From Branchiostoma floridae (taxonomy: Eukaryota; Chordata; Leptocardii; Amphioxiformes; Branchiostomatidae), in assembly GCF_000003815.2 (NCBI RefSeq), contig NC_049983.1:13289855-13353854 (forward strand): a DNA stretch of 64,000 nt. The letters run 5' to 3'. How positions within the stretch are numbered: position 1 is the stretch's first letter; each line of letters begins with the position of its first letter. This document shows, one piece after another, positions 13,049 to 25,896 of this stretch. The position numbers and the translations under genes are program-made. The notes under the pieces are model-generated. The model saw only the letters and a list, made by a program, of their open reading frames with translations. It ran no database searches and was not told the DNA's origin.

Positions 13049-13460
13049 TTTAGCAACATGGACAGAACAATATAATTTCAGTACCACAGACAAAACAACT
13101 TCAATACCACAGACAAAATAATTTCAGTACCACAGACAAAATAACTTCAGTACCACAGACAAAACAATTTCAGTACCACAGACAAAACAATTTCAGTACC
13201 ACAGACAAAACAATTCTAGTATCATGATCAAAACAATTCTAGTACCACAGACAAAACAATTTCAGTACCACAGACAAAAAGGTTTCAGTACCATGGAAAA
13301 TAACAACTTCAGTACCACGGACAAAAAGGTTTCAGTACCACAGACAAAACAACTTCAGTACCACAGACAAAACAACTTCAATACCAAGGACAAAACCACT
13401 TCAGTACCACAGATAAAACAACTTCAGTATCATGGATAAAACCATTTCAGCACATAGAAT
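13049..13460 (+). repeat. 23-bp minisatellite of RE1-like units, about 18 copies
   Basis: Common unit TTTCAGTACCACAGACAAAA plus CAA. The first 16 bases match the RE1 core TTCAGCACCACGGACA at all but two positions (C to T at 6, G to A at 12). One copy (13308) reads TTCAGTACCACGGACA, a single difference from that core. Others read TTCAATACCAAGGAC (13377), TTCAGTACCATGG (13284) and TTTAGCAACATGGACAG (13049). Degenerate units appear to begin earlier (about 12955-13020). All copies lie on the plus strand within intron 3. In-frame translation is repetitive and not evidence of a gene. Confidence 0.9.
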
Positions 13461-13658
13461 ATAATAAAACATTCAAAATTGACCACCTCTACATAAGGAT
13501 GATACGGTCAATATCACCACTTTCTAGTGGGCCCTTAGATAATCTTCTCCAAGACTCCTGTCCATAGTGACCATGTGTTGCCATAGACCAGATTTTATTG
13601 ATCTCCAGAGTGGTCTTCATGGACAGTTTAGAGTAAAAATTGTCTATCTATTTAAAAT

Positions 13659-13679
13659 TTCAGCCCCAGGGTCAGCCCA
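13659..13679 (+). promoter_or_regulatory. RE1/NRSE-like site
   Basis: Core TTCAGCCCCAGGGTCAG followed by CCC; 16 of 21 consensus positions, both half-sites recognisable. Lies about 200 bp after the 23-bp RE1-like array. Confidence 0.42.
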
Positions 13680-16600
13680 TTCGAATGTATCAGACAAATA
13701 GGATCATCAATGCTCATCACGTGATATTATAGCAAAAATATCAATCTATGACACTGGTTGGCATCTTCTGACTTTGGCTGTTCCAGGACCATTCTACCTC
13801 CTAGGATAATCCTTGTAAGTAGCCTACAACCCATAATGTCCAACTTGTACAAAAGGAGATACTTACTTCAGCACATTCCAGGCTTGGGAGTGATTTATGA
13901 CAGTTATTGCCACAGCGCCGTGGTTCCATGAGGACGTAGACTGTAAAGGTCAGGGAAAGGCCCTGCCAGGTAATTACAAAGGCCCTGGAAATCCACCACT
14001 GGAACTAACCATGCATTACAGCTTGGCACTCACCTTGAGGCTAATTAGGAGCAAAATCATGCCAGGCTACTAAACACATGTTCTATCCCTAACTGCTTGT
14101 GATATTTGTCCTGCTAATGGTCAAGAGTTCTCTTACTTGTAGATATAGAATACAACACGGCATATTCTGTATTAACCGAGGTACCAGCCTGACAACTTGT
14201 CTCATTCCTCCTAAGGGCAATCCGACACGCGGGAGGGATGGGACCGAGGGTGATACGAATTACACTGTGTTGTATTTTATTCATGTCTTACCCGGAAAAT
14301 ACTGATTTAATTGCCAAACTTATGATAAAAAGGATAAAATTCGACACACTGTTTCAGCCTGCGTCAACAACAGAACTTTATTTGTTGAGAACATCAATTA
14401 GAGAAAAATTCGAACAAAAGAACTCCGTTTTCTTGCAGTGGAGTGCATTCTGTTTAATCGATGGAAGCCTATGTGATATAATTAAGACGCCTGTGTGATA
14501 CGGAAAATTATCACATGGTTCAGAACACCTGTATCAAACATTATTGTGGCTCAGGTATGACATAATAGCATGGATTGGGATAGAAGCAAGGGACACAGTG
14601 TGCTTCCAGCATTTAAGATTAATGACCAAGAAATAATTCAACCATTACCTCTTTTACCTTTCTTGCAAAGTAGATGAAAAGTTGCAAAATTGTAAAAGTG
14701 ACCCAACAAAAACTAGTTTTCAAAACCTTTGACAAGGTGTCTGTCAGCTTAGAGATATATTTCCAAACAGTTTTATTGCTTTACTTTCATCATGGCCCTT
14801 GCTCATTTCACACTGACAGTGCTCTTTAGTGATATATTCTTGAATGTCAAGGATATATCACAAAATGGTTACACTGCCAAACTTTTATCACCCTCCAGGT
14901 GAGCATGACATGGTATTAGCCCTCATTTTCCACGCTCTGAATGTGCTTTCATCTCTTATCTGCAAGATGTATCACACAGGGGAGACATTGACATACTGAC
15001 ATTAGGGCAGAAGGCTAGGGAAGCTAGAAGTCCTAGGACAGTGGCTACTTGCACTAGTGTCTCTCAGCCACGTAGGATAATAAATCCCCAGTGGTTAGCC
15101 ATGACCTTTTCTCCCCATGCACAGCAGGACTCATCATGAAAAAAATATCTATAAAAAAGAAACATAAGCCAGCACCGTCATTACTGCCCAATTGTTCTGA
15201 CCAAGGTCACTACTACGGAGAGTTTCATCTGCAGTGGGTGTTGCTGCCTGTGACATTAGGACCCATACATCATGCCAGACCAATTAAGCTGTGGTTATTT
15301 TCTCTGAGAGCCAAAACATTCCCGGGGGATGCCGGCAGCCAGGCCGGACTATAATCTTACTGCAGATAGGATGGATTGGATTCATGGCTATCTATCATCG
15401 TAATGCATGACTGATGGTCTATAATCATCACCATCCAAGGGGATGGTCCAATTTTCCAGCAAAACTACTCTCGGGTGGAGCCCATGATTCTCCATCTCAT
15501 ACCAGGTCTGATTCATGACCGTCATCTTCTCCCATATTATGCCGACCTCTGATCGTTACAGAACTGCTCAATGGCAAGGTGTTTGGGGAAAAGCCAGTAA
15601 ATCACCAGCGAATCTATACGGGAATCATCCAGCTAACACCTCCCTCTGGCTTTGGCCCATCTCACCTCAAATCCGTGGCTTTAGTAGCAAAGTACAGATA
15701 TGCAGGTTTGTCTTTCTGTTAAGACAGAATTACAACTTTTGTTCCTTCACCAACAAATAGAAAATATAAGATCCTCTTTCAAAAAAATCTGCACAGTGGG
15801 TGGATAGCAGCACAGAAGAAAACTTTTCAGCACATTCAACAGCTCTTTTACTCTTTCAAATCTGAGGTCAACACATACTCCAAAACCTGTAAATAATAAA
15901 TGAATGCTGTTTTAGGTGGAGGTACCTGTAGAGGTACAATGAATTATTTTGTAATCCCTTTTAAGTTCCATGAGCTCCATGAGTTCCATGAAACTCAAGA
16001 ATGAGAAAGCTGATCATGGACACAGTGGGAATATCAGAAAAATATTCAGACCCACATATGGATAAAAGAAAATGACAAAGAGTAGTGACTATGGTTACTT
16101 AATACCTGTATCCCTGGAAAGTTGCCAAAAATGACATTTCCACGTCTCATGACAATTCATCCTTCATTATACTGTGGCTGCGGTCAATAGGAACCAGGTT
16201 TGTGAGACAAAGTTTTTCCAAAACTGTAACTTCTAGAAGCTCATCAATAACTCGATTTAAGACACCACATTCTTTGGAAGATGCCATCAACTTACGGTTG
16301 AATAAGTCACATTCAGTTTTAATCTTGGCCAGAATGAACAAGATTGGGTATGCCTGATATATTTTATGCAGTAACTTAAAGACCATTGCATGTCTGAGGG
16401 AAAGATCTTTAGGCTATTTCATTTTCCTCTCTACCTCAAAGGGCACTTCTCCTACTCCTTTTCCCCATATGCCAAAATTAAATTAGTCATTGAAATGTAA
16501 TGTTTGAACAGGTATACTTAGTTAGTGAATGTAACTTTCTAGTTTGGCTAAGCAACAAAAATTTCACCATGAAATATCAGACATGGTTAAGTTTGAGAGA

Positions 16601-17189
16601 GGTGAATTTGTGTTTTTTTTTAGTAACACTTTAATTTGTTCCTGTCACTGTTCATAATTCATCATTTCTAAGCCTTTTCTTTTCCATTACTTAGTATTAA
16701 CATTCTGGGATTCTAGATTGTCTTGACATTTCTAAGAAAATTATGATTCAGTGTGACATTTTTCAGCATCTTTCTTATTCATTGAGTAACATTTACAATA
16801 GATTAACTAAAGTCAGTCCTATCAAAGAGCAAGGATGAGCTAATTTTGTATTTCCAACTGGAATTATATTTTGCAATTAGCTATGAGGAAGTGGCATTCT
16901 TGTTTTCAAAAACTTTGTCAGTTGTTTGTATTCACATTTAACTCCTATACGGAAATGAACACAAGTCAGCACTAGGGAACATTTTGCAACCCCATAGAAC
17001 AGGTATCAAGACCATGGAACCCATCCATATCAGCACCAGGGAACATATTTCAGCAGCTTGTACACACTTTCAGCACCTTGAAACCCATATCAGCACCAGG
17101 GAACATATTTTAGCACCTTGGAACACATATCAGCACCTTGGAACACATATTGGGACCAGGAAACATATTTCAGCACATTGGAAAACATT

Positions 17190-17210
17190 TTCAGCACCAT
17201 GGACAGGGTA
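17190..17210 (+). promoter_or_regulatory. RE1/NRSE-like site ending a 20-bp array
   Basis: Core TTCAGCACCATGGACAG, 17 of 21 consensus positions. It is the last unit of the repeat array that begins near 16966, and the only unit with a full right half-site. Confidence 0.55.
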
Positions 17211-17269
17211 AATTCGGTACCTGGCATATCCCTGTTAGTATACAATGGACAAACCAATTTCAGCACTAT

Positions 17270-17290
17270 TTCAGCACCAAAGTCAGGCCC
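17270..17290 (+). promoter_or_regulatory. RE1/NRSE-like site
   Basis: Core TTCAGCACCAAAGTCAG followed by GCCC, 16 of 21 positions. A shorter half motif TTCAGCACT sits immediately before it at 17259. Confidence 0.42.
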
Positions 17291-20200
17291 CATTGAATGT
17301 TTTATGAGCTCATTACATGCGTAAACACATTTTGCTACTAACTTTAGGAAGCTAAGTGGCATTCCAGTAAGTCATTGGTCAGCTTTTTCTAAAAAACTCC
17401 TTATTGACCTGGCCTAGACATAATAATCATCAATAAGCATATGCAAAAAACTCTACTGAAAACTTTGTGGACTTAGCATTCCCACAAAGCAAAATAGACA
17501 GACTCACAGCATCTAGAAAAGCCTCCTAGGCTTTAAAGGTAGCATCATATAGAAAAGTATGGCTTCTTACATAGATCAGGACTTGGGTTGATCTTCCTGA
17601 AGAAATGCACAAGTAAAACAGCTCGGAAACATGGTCATGTTTTACTTAAGAAGACATGACATCCCCATCATTTACAATAAATGTGTAATAACCTTATAAT
17701 TACACTGTGACAGTAAGCTAATTAGGCACTCTAGTAATATTAGTTTCTTTATTGATAATGTTGATATGGTTAATGGGCCGAGTAATGCTGTGTGCCACTT
17801 TATCAATTATTCACGATTCATGCAAACCTGATAGCACCCACAAGGTCTGAAGCCGGCTATCCCAGAATCAACAATCAAAGGGCTCAAACATGCACTACAG
17901 ATTGAAAAATTGTCACTCAAAAATACATGTCAGCCTTTGAAATTAGGATTCCTGAGATTGGTTCAAAGGCAGTCTGGTGTGACCACATGCATGTCTTTAC
18001 AATAGTTATGATAAATATTGATGAATGAACATTATCACGTTATCTATTATCCTCATATCTATTATCCTCATTTGTATCATTGTTACCGATGCTGATAGTT
18101 ATGAACTAAAATTTGTTTAAAAACACATGATGGGAGCATTTGTACACATTACAAGGCAAAGTCTCCGGCTTCTGAGATCACATGTATATTAATGAAGTAA
18201 AGTTACATGTAATTTGTGAGATAATGTTATACTGATTAGCCATCACAGCAGAGTGGTCATCTCTTAATGATTAGACCTTTCCTGAAAAGATAATTTAAAA
18301 GTATCTTACATTCAATATCAATTTTCAAACCAGTTCATCTCTACTTTAACACTATTTTCAATGAAACACAAGTTGCAGTCACTAGCAAAAAATAACTAGA
18401 TTCGTTAAGAAATGGATACATATCTAAACCTGTCTTGACTTCTAACAGAAATATAGTTACATTTGAAATACAATAACAGACTAAATGAAACCTTGAGAAG
18501 ATGAAACTTTGGCCTGTATTTCCTCAACTAGAGATGTAAGTTACATGTACAAGAAAGACCTCCACATACCACCCAGCACTCACAATTAACATTTGAAACT
18601 CAATAAAATCATCAAAATCAAATGTCAGGATAATCATAAAAATGGGATATGTCCTTGTTTTTTTCATTATAACAAAATGACCATGCAGTAATACTGATAT
18701 TCTTTTCCTATCATACAAAATTAGCCTGATGAAATCCAGCACATATTCCTAGTGTCCATTTCAATACTAGATATCTTGGCTTTATGGTACAATTAGAATA
18801 TCAATAAAACACACATAACAGGTGGATAGCATTACTTGATAAAACTATCACACACTGTCCCATCCCACAGCGTGCCATTAATCATTCAAAATCTAATCAT
18901 GTATTTATTACGACCAGTTGACAGGCATGGCTGAGAGAATCAATGACAGGCAGGCCCAATTATCTACGGGGGTATCCACGGCCTTGTTGTCCAACCATCC
19001 AGGCAAAGGTCAGAAACTCACAGGACAAAAATCATTACGGCACACTACAATAACAATAACAATAACATATTGGTGGGGACATGGCGGAACCCAACAGATG
19101 GTGATAACTTGACAAAGGTAAATGCCGCTGGCAAGTCGGCGGTGCATGATTGTCAGCAAGCTGGGCAGTAAATCAGGCAGTAACGGAGCTGTAACATGTT
19201 CAAAAAGGCTGATGCTAATAACCAGCAAGTACAGTTCTTCACAGGTCATTACATAAATTCCTGGTGTTCCTGGGCTGAAAATTGAACATTATTACCACGG
19301 CCGCCGTAGGAATAATCCTACCTACATGCCCAGGCTGTATGTCTCAGACTCCTGCACAGCAAAACAGCTTTAACATGACAATAATACCCAAAACAACTAA
19401 ACAGACAAAGCCCAGGACATGGGCCCAAAAAATCAGTGTTAAAGGGACTACAGAAGTTCAACATTACAATGTTGTGGCCAGAGTTTGGCATTGGGGTCAT
19501 AACAATTCACCTAATAGTTCAAGTGCTAAACAGAGGCACTTCAGCCAATCATAGTTTGACCCAGAGCCATTTGAACTTTGCACTCCTGCCACATCCTGGC
19601 AAAATTGAACGATTTCAGTCAATCTCACAGAAAAGAAAGTAATATCACCCTATCCATAACCCTATTTGAACTTTTCCTTGCTGTTTTACGTCTGGCAATA
19701 TCCCTTCATTCGGAAGTACTGGGCACTCCTTATAAGGCAAAAAAATCTATTCTTTGTGTACTTTGACAAGAGGTCTAAGAGGAGTTTTTGTAAGGTGGCT
19801 ATGCCTGATGTTGAGACAGGTGACAGGTGCATTTACAGTAGTATGAGAGTGGCAATCAGGACAAACCCAGAAATAGATTAGCCAACACAAACCATTAAAA
19901 GGAAAAACTGACACATGTGTAATATACCAACAGGATGCTTTCAACTTCACTCTGGTGGGCTAAAAACCAGCTGAGGCCAAGTTCTAAAAGCGTAATGGTC
20001 CAAAAAAAAGATTTTGTTATCATATGGAAATCTTGTAGCAGCTAAGGATGTTACACCCTACATTTTTATATGACAAGTGTTTTCCCTTTTTGCAAAGCCC
20101 TTTTTGAATACCTGTCAGCTTAGAATAAATGACTTTCAGTTGTATATCTGACCATTATCTTAAGAAGCACCCCAGGGGGCTGTTAACTGGTTATCTGTTT

Positions 20201-23200
20201 GGTGCAAAGATGGACTTTATCTTCCACATGGACAGCCAGCTGATCATTTCTCTTTGATTTATGTCTTGAACTTTGCATTTTGGTGATTGGGGCTCCCATG
20301 GTCACCCTAATGTCAAGCAGAGGACTTTCCATTAAAGCTGATGAATTATAAATGTTAGGGCTTCAATTCTCACAGCGTCTTTTGCTACATACACCTCTCA
20401 GAATGCAATCTATATATATATTCTAATAGGCATTATGACTCCCTTCTATGTGCTCTAACTCTCACATGAAGCTTTGATTATAACCTCATGTTCATTAGAC
20501 AAGGAGCAATGTAACTATTGTAAGGATCTTTGAACAGTACGTGACTTTGTATGTTCATGTATCCAAGAAAATATTTCCTTTCTTCCTATCTTCTTATCTT
20601 TTTTCATTTTATCTTATTTTCTAGACCCAAGCAGCAGCACTTTGCTATAGTATTAGGCTACTTTTCTTCCGTTCACGCATCATTACGAGCCCAAATTCAG
20701 TTAGAATGGAAACATTAGACTTACATGCAATATACAGTTAAACTTTGTGATCTATTATTCATAGCCTGCATTACACATTTTTCAAAAGTGCCAAATATTT
20801 CATTACTTTACATTTGATGAATTTTTTCTAGATCGGTAACCTAATTCTAGAAAGATCCAAGTATAACTTGGCTTGCTCTGCTCTGGGAGACCTTGATAAA
20901 GTTGATCATATAAGGAATTTTTCCTTACTTGTGTCTTAGCCCCCGTAACTTCCTACCCCTCTACTACACAATTCAAATACTGCTTACAAATTGAAGTCAT
21001 ATCATTACAGGACAAATATGTGTGACAGTTCTTTACATAATCTAGCAGTAACAACCTTTATACAAGCCAATTTTGCTGCAATCACATATAAATGGTATTA
21101 TTACAACTAATAGCAAATGCTATGCTACAGTGGAATCATTTTTCATCTATCAATCAACAAATGCAATGAAGGTACATAAAAGTCAATACTTACTTTCATA
21201 ATACATCAAAGAATACCTTATCAAAAATGCACAATGCATTAAGTTATCCATAGCAACACTTTTCAAAGTTAGCTTCAATGCCAAGTTTCCCTAACAATAA
21301 CACTTAACTTTCAACACTTCCTTGCAAGGTACGTAGTTTCCTTCACTACAGCATGAAATTAAGCCCTTGGGCCAAAAAACTACATATAGTCTGAAAGCAA
21401 GACTGATTATACAAAGAAATGGTTTTAACCAATGCAGTAAGCATTTATATTGACCCACAAATTTGATTTTCCCAAAGATTAAAGATACCCCACTTATCCC
21501 ATATCTACACTACAGAAGGCAATTGGTATGGACCTCCCAGCACTCCATTAGCTTTCATGCAAGTCTGTAACCACTAAAACAATATTTACACCATTTGGGT
21601 GGGGTAAACATGTAAGAAACCCTAAGGGGATATGTGGGTGTAATGTGTTTTGAATAGGCAATATACCAGCTACAGGGTCACTGTGCAGTGGCATGATATA
21701 ACACTGAAAAGCTTATTTCAAGTGAGAAGATTTCTTTTGTGCATGCATAATAGCATTACTGAATCAATTATACAATGTAAATCAATTCAAAAGAGAGTAA
21801 ACAGTTTCACTAAGTCATGAATAACTTTTGACTAAACCAAAATATATCCTACATATTCACTGGCTAACGCCATTCATCTAGGTTGATATTGTTCAGTTTG
21901 TCATCCAAGGAGACTGAAAAGAAATATCTGCCATATCAAGAGACCCAAATGCTTTTCATGCCAATTTGGTACCATAATCCTCTGACTTCAGTATACGGTA
22001 GGGGTCACAGTGCCATGTACTGAAAGATGACGCATAGCTTACACCCCAAATGGAAGTAACTCCAGAAAGAAGTCTGCATGCCTGACCTAGTGCATTGCTA
22101 TATGTATATGCAGGCCACATTGTACCAAGTGTAGAAAAAACAATCACAGCTCTTTCTTTTCGTAGCCAATCAGCAGCCAGGGAATAAAACAAACAGTGGC
22201 AGGTTTCGTCCTGCTGTTTTGGGTTGAGGAAGGTGTAAACATCAGACTGTTGATGGTATCAACAAGGGGGTATTAGTTCCCAGCAGTGGAAGCTGACTCA
22301 GGTATTAAGTGCACTAGATTAAATATTCAGTAACTTGTATGACCTGCTAACTGAACACATACAAGTTGGCTATTTGGAGTAGGTCATATAACACCAGGTT
22401 TAACCTGTTGATGCAAAGCTTTCATGTTAAGGGCAATATCCACTTTTTACTGCAGATCATTTTATTTCAGATCATGAAAACTCACTACTGCAGGGGCATT
22501 AAAAAAATAATTCTAAACATATATTCAGTACATTCATGTATCAGTACATCTATTAAATCTGTTGTTCAGAACAACATTTAGCATTATAGAATTAACTATG
22601 GTTTAGGGAAAACTACATTTCTTGAACAATTGTCTTTACTTATGATCACTGCTGAGGAAAATCCCTGATGATTTAACACAAAGGATTCAGATATCACATA
22701 TTGATCAACACACCTGTGGGCATACAAGACTAATATATAGAGCCAATTAATCAGGTGGTTAATAAGTGATTAGAGGCAGGGGAATGTGGACGTGTGCTTG
22801 TTGTAATCAAGTACTGTCTTTGAAGTTTGGTTAGACAGAACCAGTGGGATGTACTTGACAAAGCCAAGGGTATTCATTCACTACAAATGGATTCATAATC
22901 TCACATCTACAGGGGTCCTTGATCAATTATATGCACTCAACATTTGCATATGATATCCAGAAGGTGAAGATTTCTTAAGAAGATAAGCAAACGGCCTAGA
23001 GGATAAACAGATTTCAAGATCAGTATCAAGGAACTGATCATCGGTAGAAAGTCCATTGAACTTTTGCTAGGAAGTCATCTTTCTACGTTAGCCACAAGCA
23101 TACCACAAGTAAAACACCACTAGTCATTAATCGTTATACTGCGCATTTATAAAATGAAAAGGTGTTGTCTTATTATATATGTTCCAACATTACACAGCCA

Positions 23201-25779
23201 GTAGACTGTATTCCTCCACAATATTCATTTCGCTATCTTGGATCTGAGATTTCAAGTTTTACATGATTACATCCTCCCCAGGAGAGAGCGCAGCAATCTT
23301 TATTTGGAAGTACATGCTATTCATTATACATATTCTGCCTATGTCTGGGGCCTTTCTTCACATTGAATTTCCTTTACTTCTCTACTTATCTTCATTAAAA
23401 ATCTCTTCCTGACTAATCTTAAATCTTACTCCTTAAACACTAGTCAATAAATCGGAAGTTTCCCTCCAAGTCAACATTCCAAAATGTTGATTAATTTCTG
23501 AATGCCACAAATTTAATTTGAATTCTTTGAATTAAAGCATCACAAATGCCAAGACACTGCTTAATCAGTAAAACTGCACAGCGCCATCATGGCTTATATC
23601 TACCGGTGGGAAGGAGGATCAAATAGAGGCTCATGAAATAAACATTGCAGAAACTCATTACATTTATGGCCTTGGTCGTTGTACTCTTAGCAAATTACTT
23701 TTCCCAGCCTGGGTATTGGCATTAGGGAATACCTAATAATTAACACCTTCTTCTAACAAAGAAATTCAATACTTCAAGTCACAACTTTCTTCATTACATG
23801 AAGGTTGCCTTCTAATTAACAAAAACCTTGACAAACCTACCAATTTTTATTTTATTGGTGGCATGATTCAATGATTGGCCCTCTGAGATAAAGTTATGTA
23901 AGGGAGGCATCAATAACATCGGAAGTCTTGAAAGTATGTTTTCAAGAATTGAGAAATATGAAATAATAATCATAGGCCACATGGTGCCATAAGGCCTCGT
24001 AGGCACTGGAAGAAAAAAAAAACTGAGTGAATAACATGCATATATGATTAGAACTGCATGTTACAGGAACCAACCAGGACCTTGTGACATACACCTAAGG
24101 GCAGGTTATTAGCTCTATATTAATGGATAACCAATATAGGAAATGCAAATATTTGAAAATCCTAATGGATACAAATGGGGCAGAATGTTTGATTAGTGTG
24201 TGGTTTATTTGTGGTTATAGGAACAAACCCAGCTTTCTGGCACCACATGCACATCTGGGTGGGTTATTAACTCTGCCTTAATGTACGGAAGAAAAATAGG
24301 AAATGCAAATATTTCAAATCATGCTGTCAATAGAACTTTATGTCTGGTTAGTTTGAGGGAGGGGTATTTTGCTTCATATAAGATTTGCATACTTCGTAAT
24401 GGTCAGTTGAGAGTGTCTTAAATGATTGCATCAAAAATATGCAATTGTTCACTGCTGCATTTTTCTTCAGATATTACCAGTTTTAGACACCAAAACGGGG
24501 CCCAGGGAGACACCACTTGTGCCTTCAAAGTCTTTCCACCACCTCCATCTGGTGGTGACCATGACAGGTTGTTCATTTCCCAATCAATTCTCCAAAGAAA
24601 ATGGACCACGTCCAATCAATGCCTCCAATTGATTTAGGTTTAACATGGCAATTGTTACACAATTACATCGTTATTCACAATGATTACACTGTGTAGGGAG
24701 ACATAAAGGCATAATTAACAAGAATCCTTACCTGACCACAGTCATTTTCTAATGACTGACAAAAATCATTCGGCTACTTGATAACCGAGTTTGGAAGAGT
24801 ATCAAATATATATTACACATTTGCCCACGGTATCGAGTAGAGAATTTCCTCAACTGTGAGGTATGCAGTCTAGTACAACTGTGGGTCTTCTATAAACTTT
24901 TAATCTTAAAAGAGCATAATGTGACCAAAAAAGTCCCTGACCCATTGGCAAACTTCTTCACAAGTCAAATGTGTTTCCTTGCCTGAAGAGAAACTGACTC
25001 AGCACTTATAGAACAGAGACTACCACTTCTCTGCAGTGCTGTAAGATCCCCTTTCCTCCCAACCCTGCCCTGTAACAGGCTTCACCTGCTGACTCTCTAC
25101 AATACACCAGCTTCAATATTTTATAGCCTGATCACCTGGAGTCCCCCTGAGGAAATAAACACTGTTGAAGAAAGAAACTCCAAAGCCTTTCATCTCTGAC
25201 AAGTTGTCCCTGAACACGGGGAGAAAATGCCTGCTGAGCCGGGGGTCAGAACCCTGACAGACGGAACCTCACCTTCCTACCGGGGAGACAGCTCTCGATT
25301 AATAAACATGATTTGGGTGATTCCTCCCGGCATTCCAGCAGGACCTGACAATCAATATAAATCAATGGAGTGCATCACAGTGCATGTGAACTTGTGATTT
25401 GCCTCACCAGCACTGTATTACTCATATGCCCAGCAGGGGGACTGGGCCATCAGCAGAAGGCGGTCATGTTCAAGGGCTGGCTGGGATCATTAATTAAGTC
25501 ATCACATCTACTTTATAACATTTTCCCTGTAATAATAAAACTTCAACGAGCCAGATTCTTTTCCAAATAGAAAGTTTAACACAGTTTCATACAGTAGAAA
25601 TGTCTCTAATGCTACAGTAAAACTTTTTGAAGGTTTCCTCTACAAAATGTTACTGTACACATATTTTTTAAGTCATTATCATATGTCCTAGATATCATTC
25701 TGTCATCTAACATTCACTGAAGGCCCACATATATACATTCATCTCATAACTCATTTCTTCCATCATTCAATGCTCTTAC

Positions 25780-25896
25780 CTCTAAGGCCTTCATCTTCTT
25801 GGAGAGCAGGCCATCGATTTCCTTGGCTGTTTGCTGTACCAGTACCTGCCCATCTACATCCACAACATTCAGGTTCACATTGTGATCTCGATAAAA
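25780..25896 (-). CDS. CACNA2D: Calcium channel alpha-2/delta subunit, coding exon 3
   Basis: Internal exon of 117 nt, exactly 39 codons, residues 58-96, phase 0 at both ends. The peptide begins FYRDHNVNLNVVDVDGQ, then VLVQQTAKEIDGLLSKKMKA and LE. It matches the family segment where a variable Tyr/acidic stretch is followed by LV...A..I..LLS...KAL, just before the VWA-N domain. Acceptor TTTCAG|TTT and donor GAG|GTAAGA are both good. This is the last exon found in the window. The metal-binding VWA domain, Cache domains and GPI/C-terminal delta part of a roughly 1000-residue protein must lie left of position 1. Membership of the alpha2delta family is very likely; the exact paralogue is uncertain. 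Confidence 0.87.

Larger units (their letters stand above)
16966..17290 (+). repeat. 20-bp tandem array of RE1-like units
   Basis: From 17028 eight units keep an exact 20-bp register, most beginning TATCAGCACC or TTTCAGCACC and continuing with AGGGAACA or TTGGAACA. Looser copies lie on either side (16966, 17259, 17270). The array ends in a full RE1-like site at 17190. The unit has the left half-site TTCAGCACC and a modified right half-site, and differs in length and sequence from the 23-bp array at 13 kb. Confidence 0.85.
1..25779 (-). other. Intron 3 of the alpha2delta gene (partial, over 25 kb)
   Basis: From the donor at 25779 to the window edge I found no exon that continues the alpha2delta frame. 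The expected next peptide, a charged AE-rich helix leading into VWA-N, is not encoded in any minus-strand stretch flanked by plausible splice sites. The DNA is AT-rich, CpG-poor, and has no ORF over 127 codons. It holds the RE1-like sites and minisatellites listed separately, with unannotated single-copy-looking DNA between them (for example 3400-10300 and 17300-25700). A small exon could have been missed. Confidence 0.6.

Noticed and set aside
13224-13439. Repetitive peptide, or CRISPR-like array
   Set aside because: Units are contiguous 23-bp minisatellite copies without unique spacers, in an animal intron.
16147-16386. 79-codon minus-strand ORF with fairly protein-like composition, considered as the next alpha2delta exon
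   Set aside because: Sequence does not fit the expected charged helix or VWA-N domain, and no suitable splice sites bound it.
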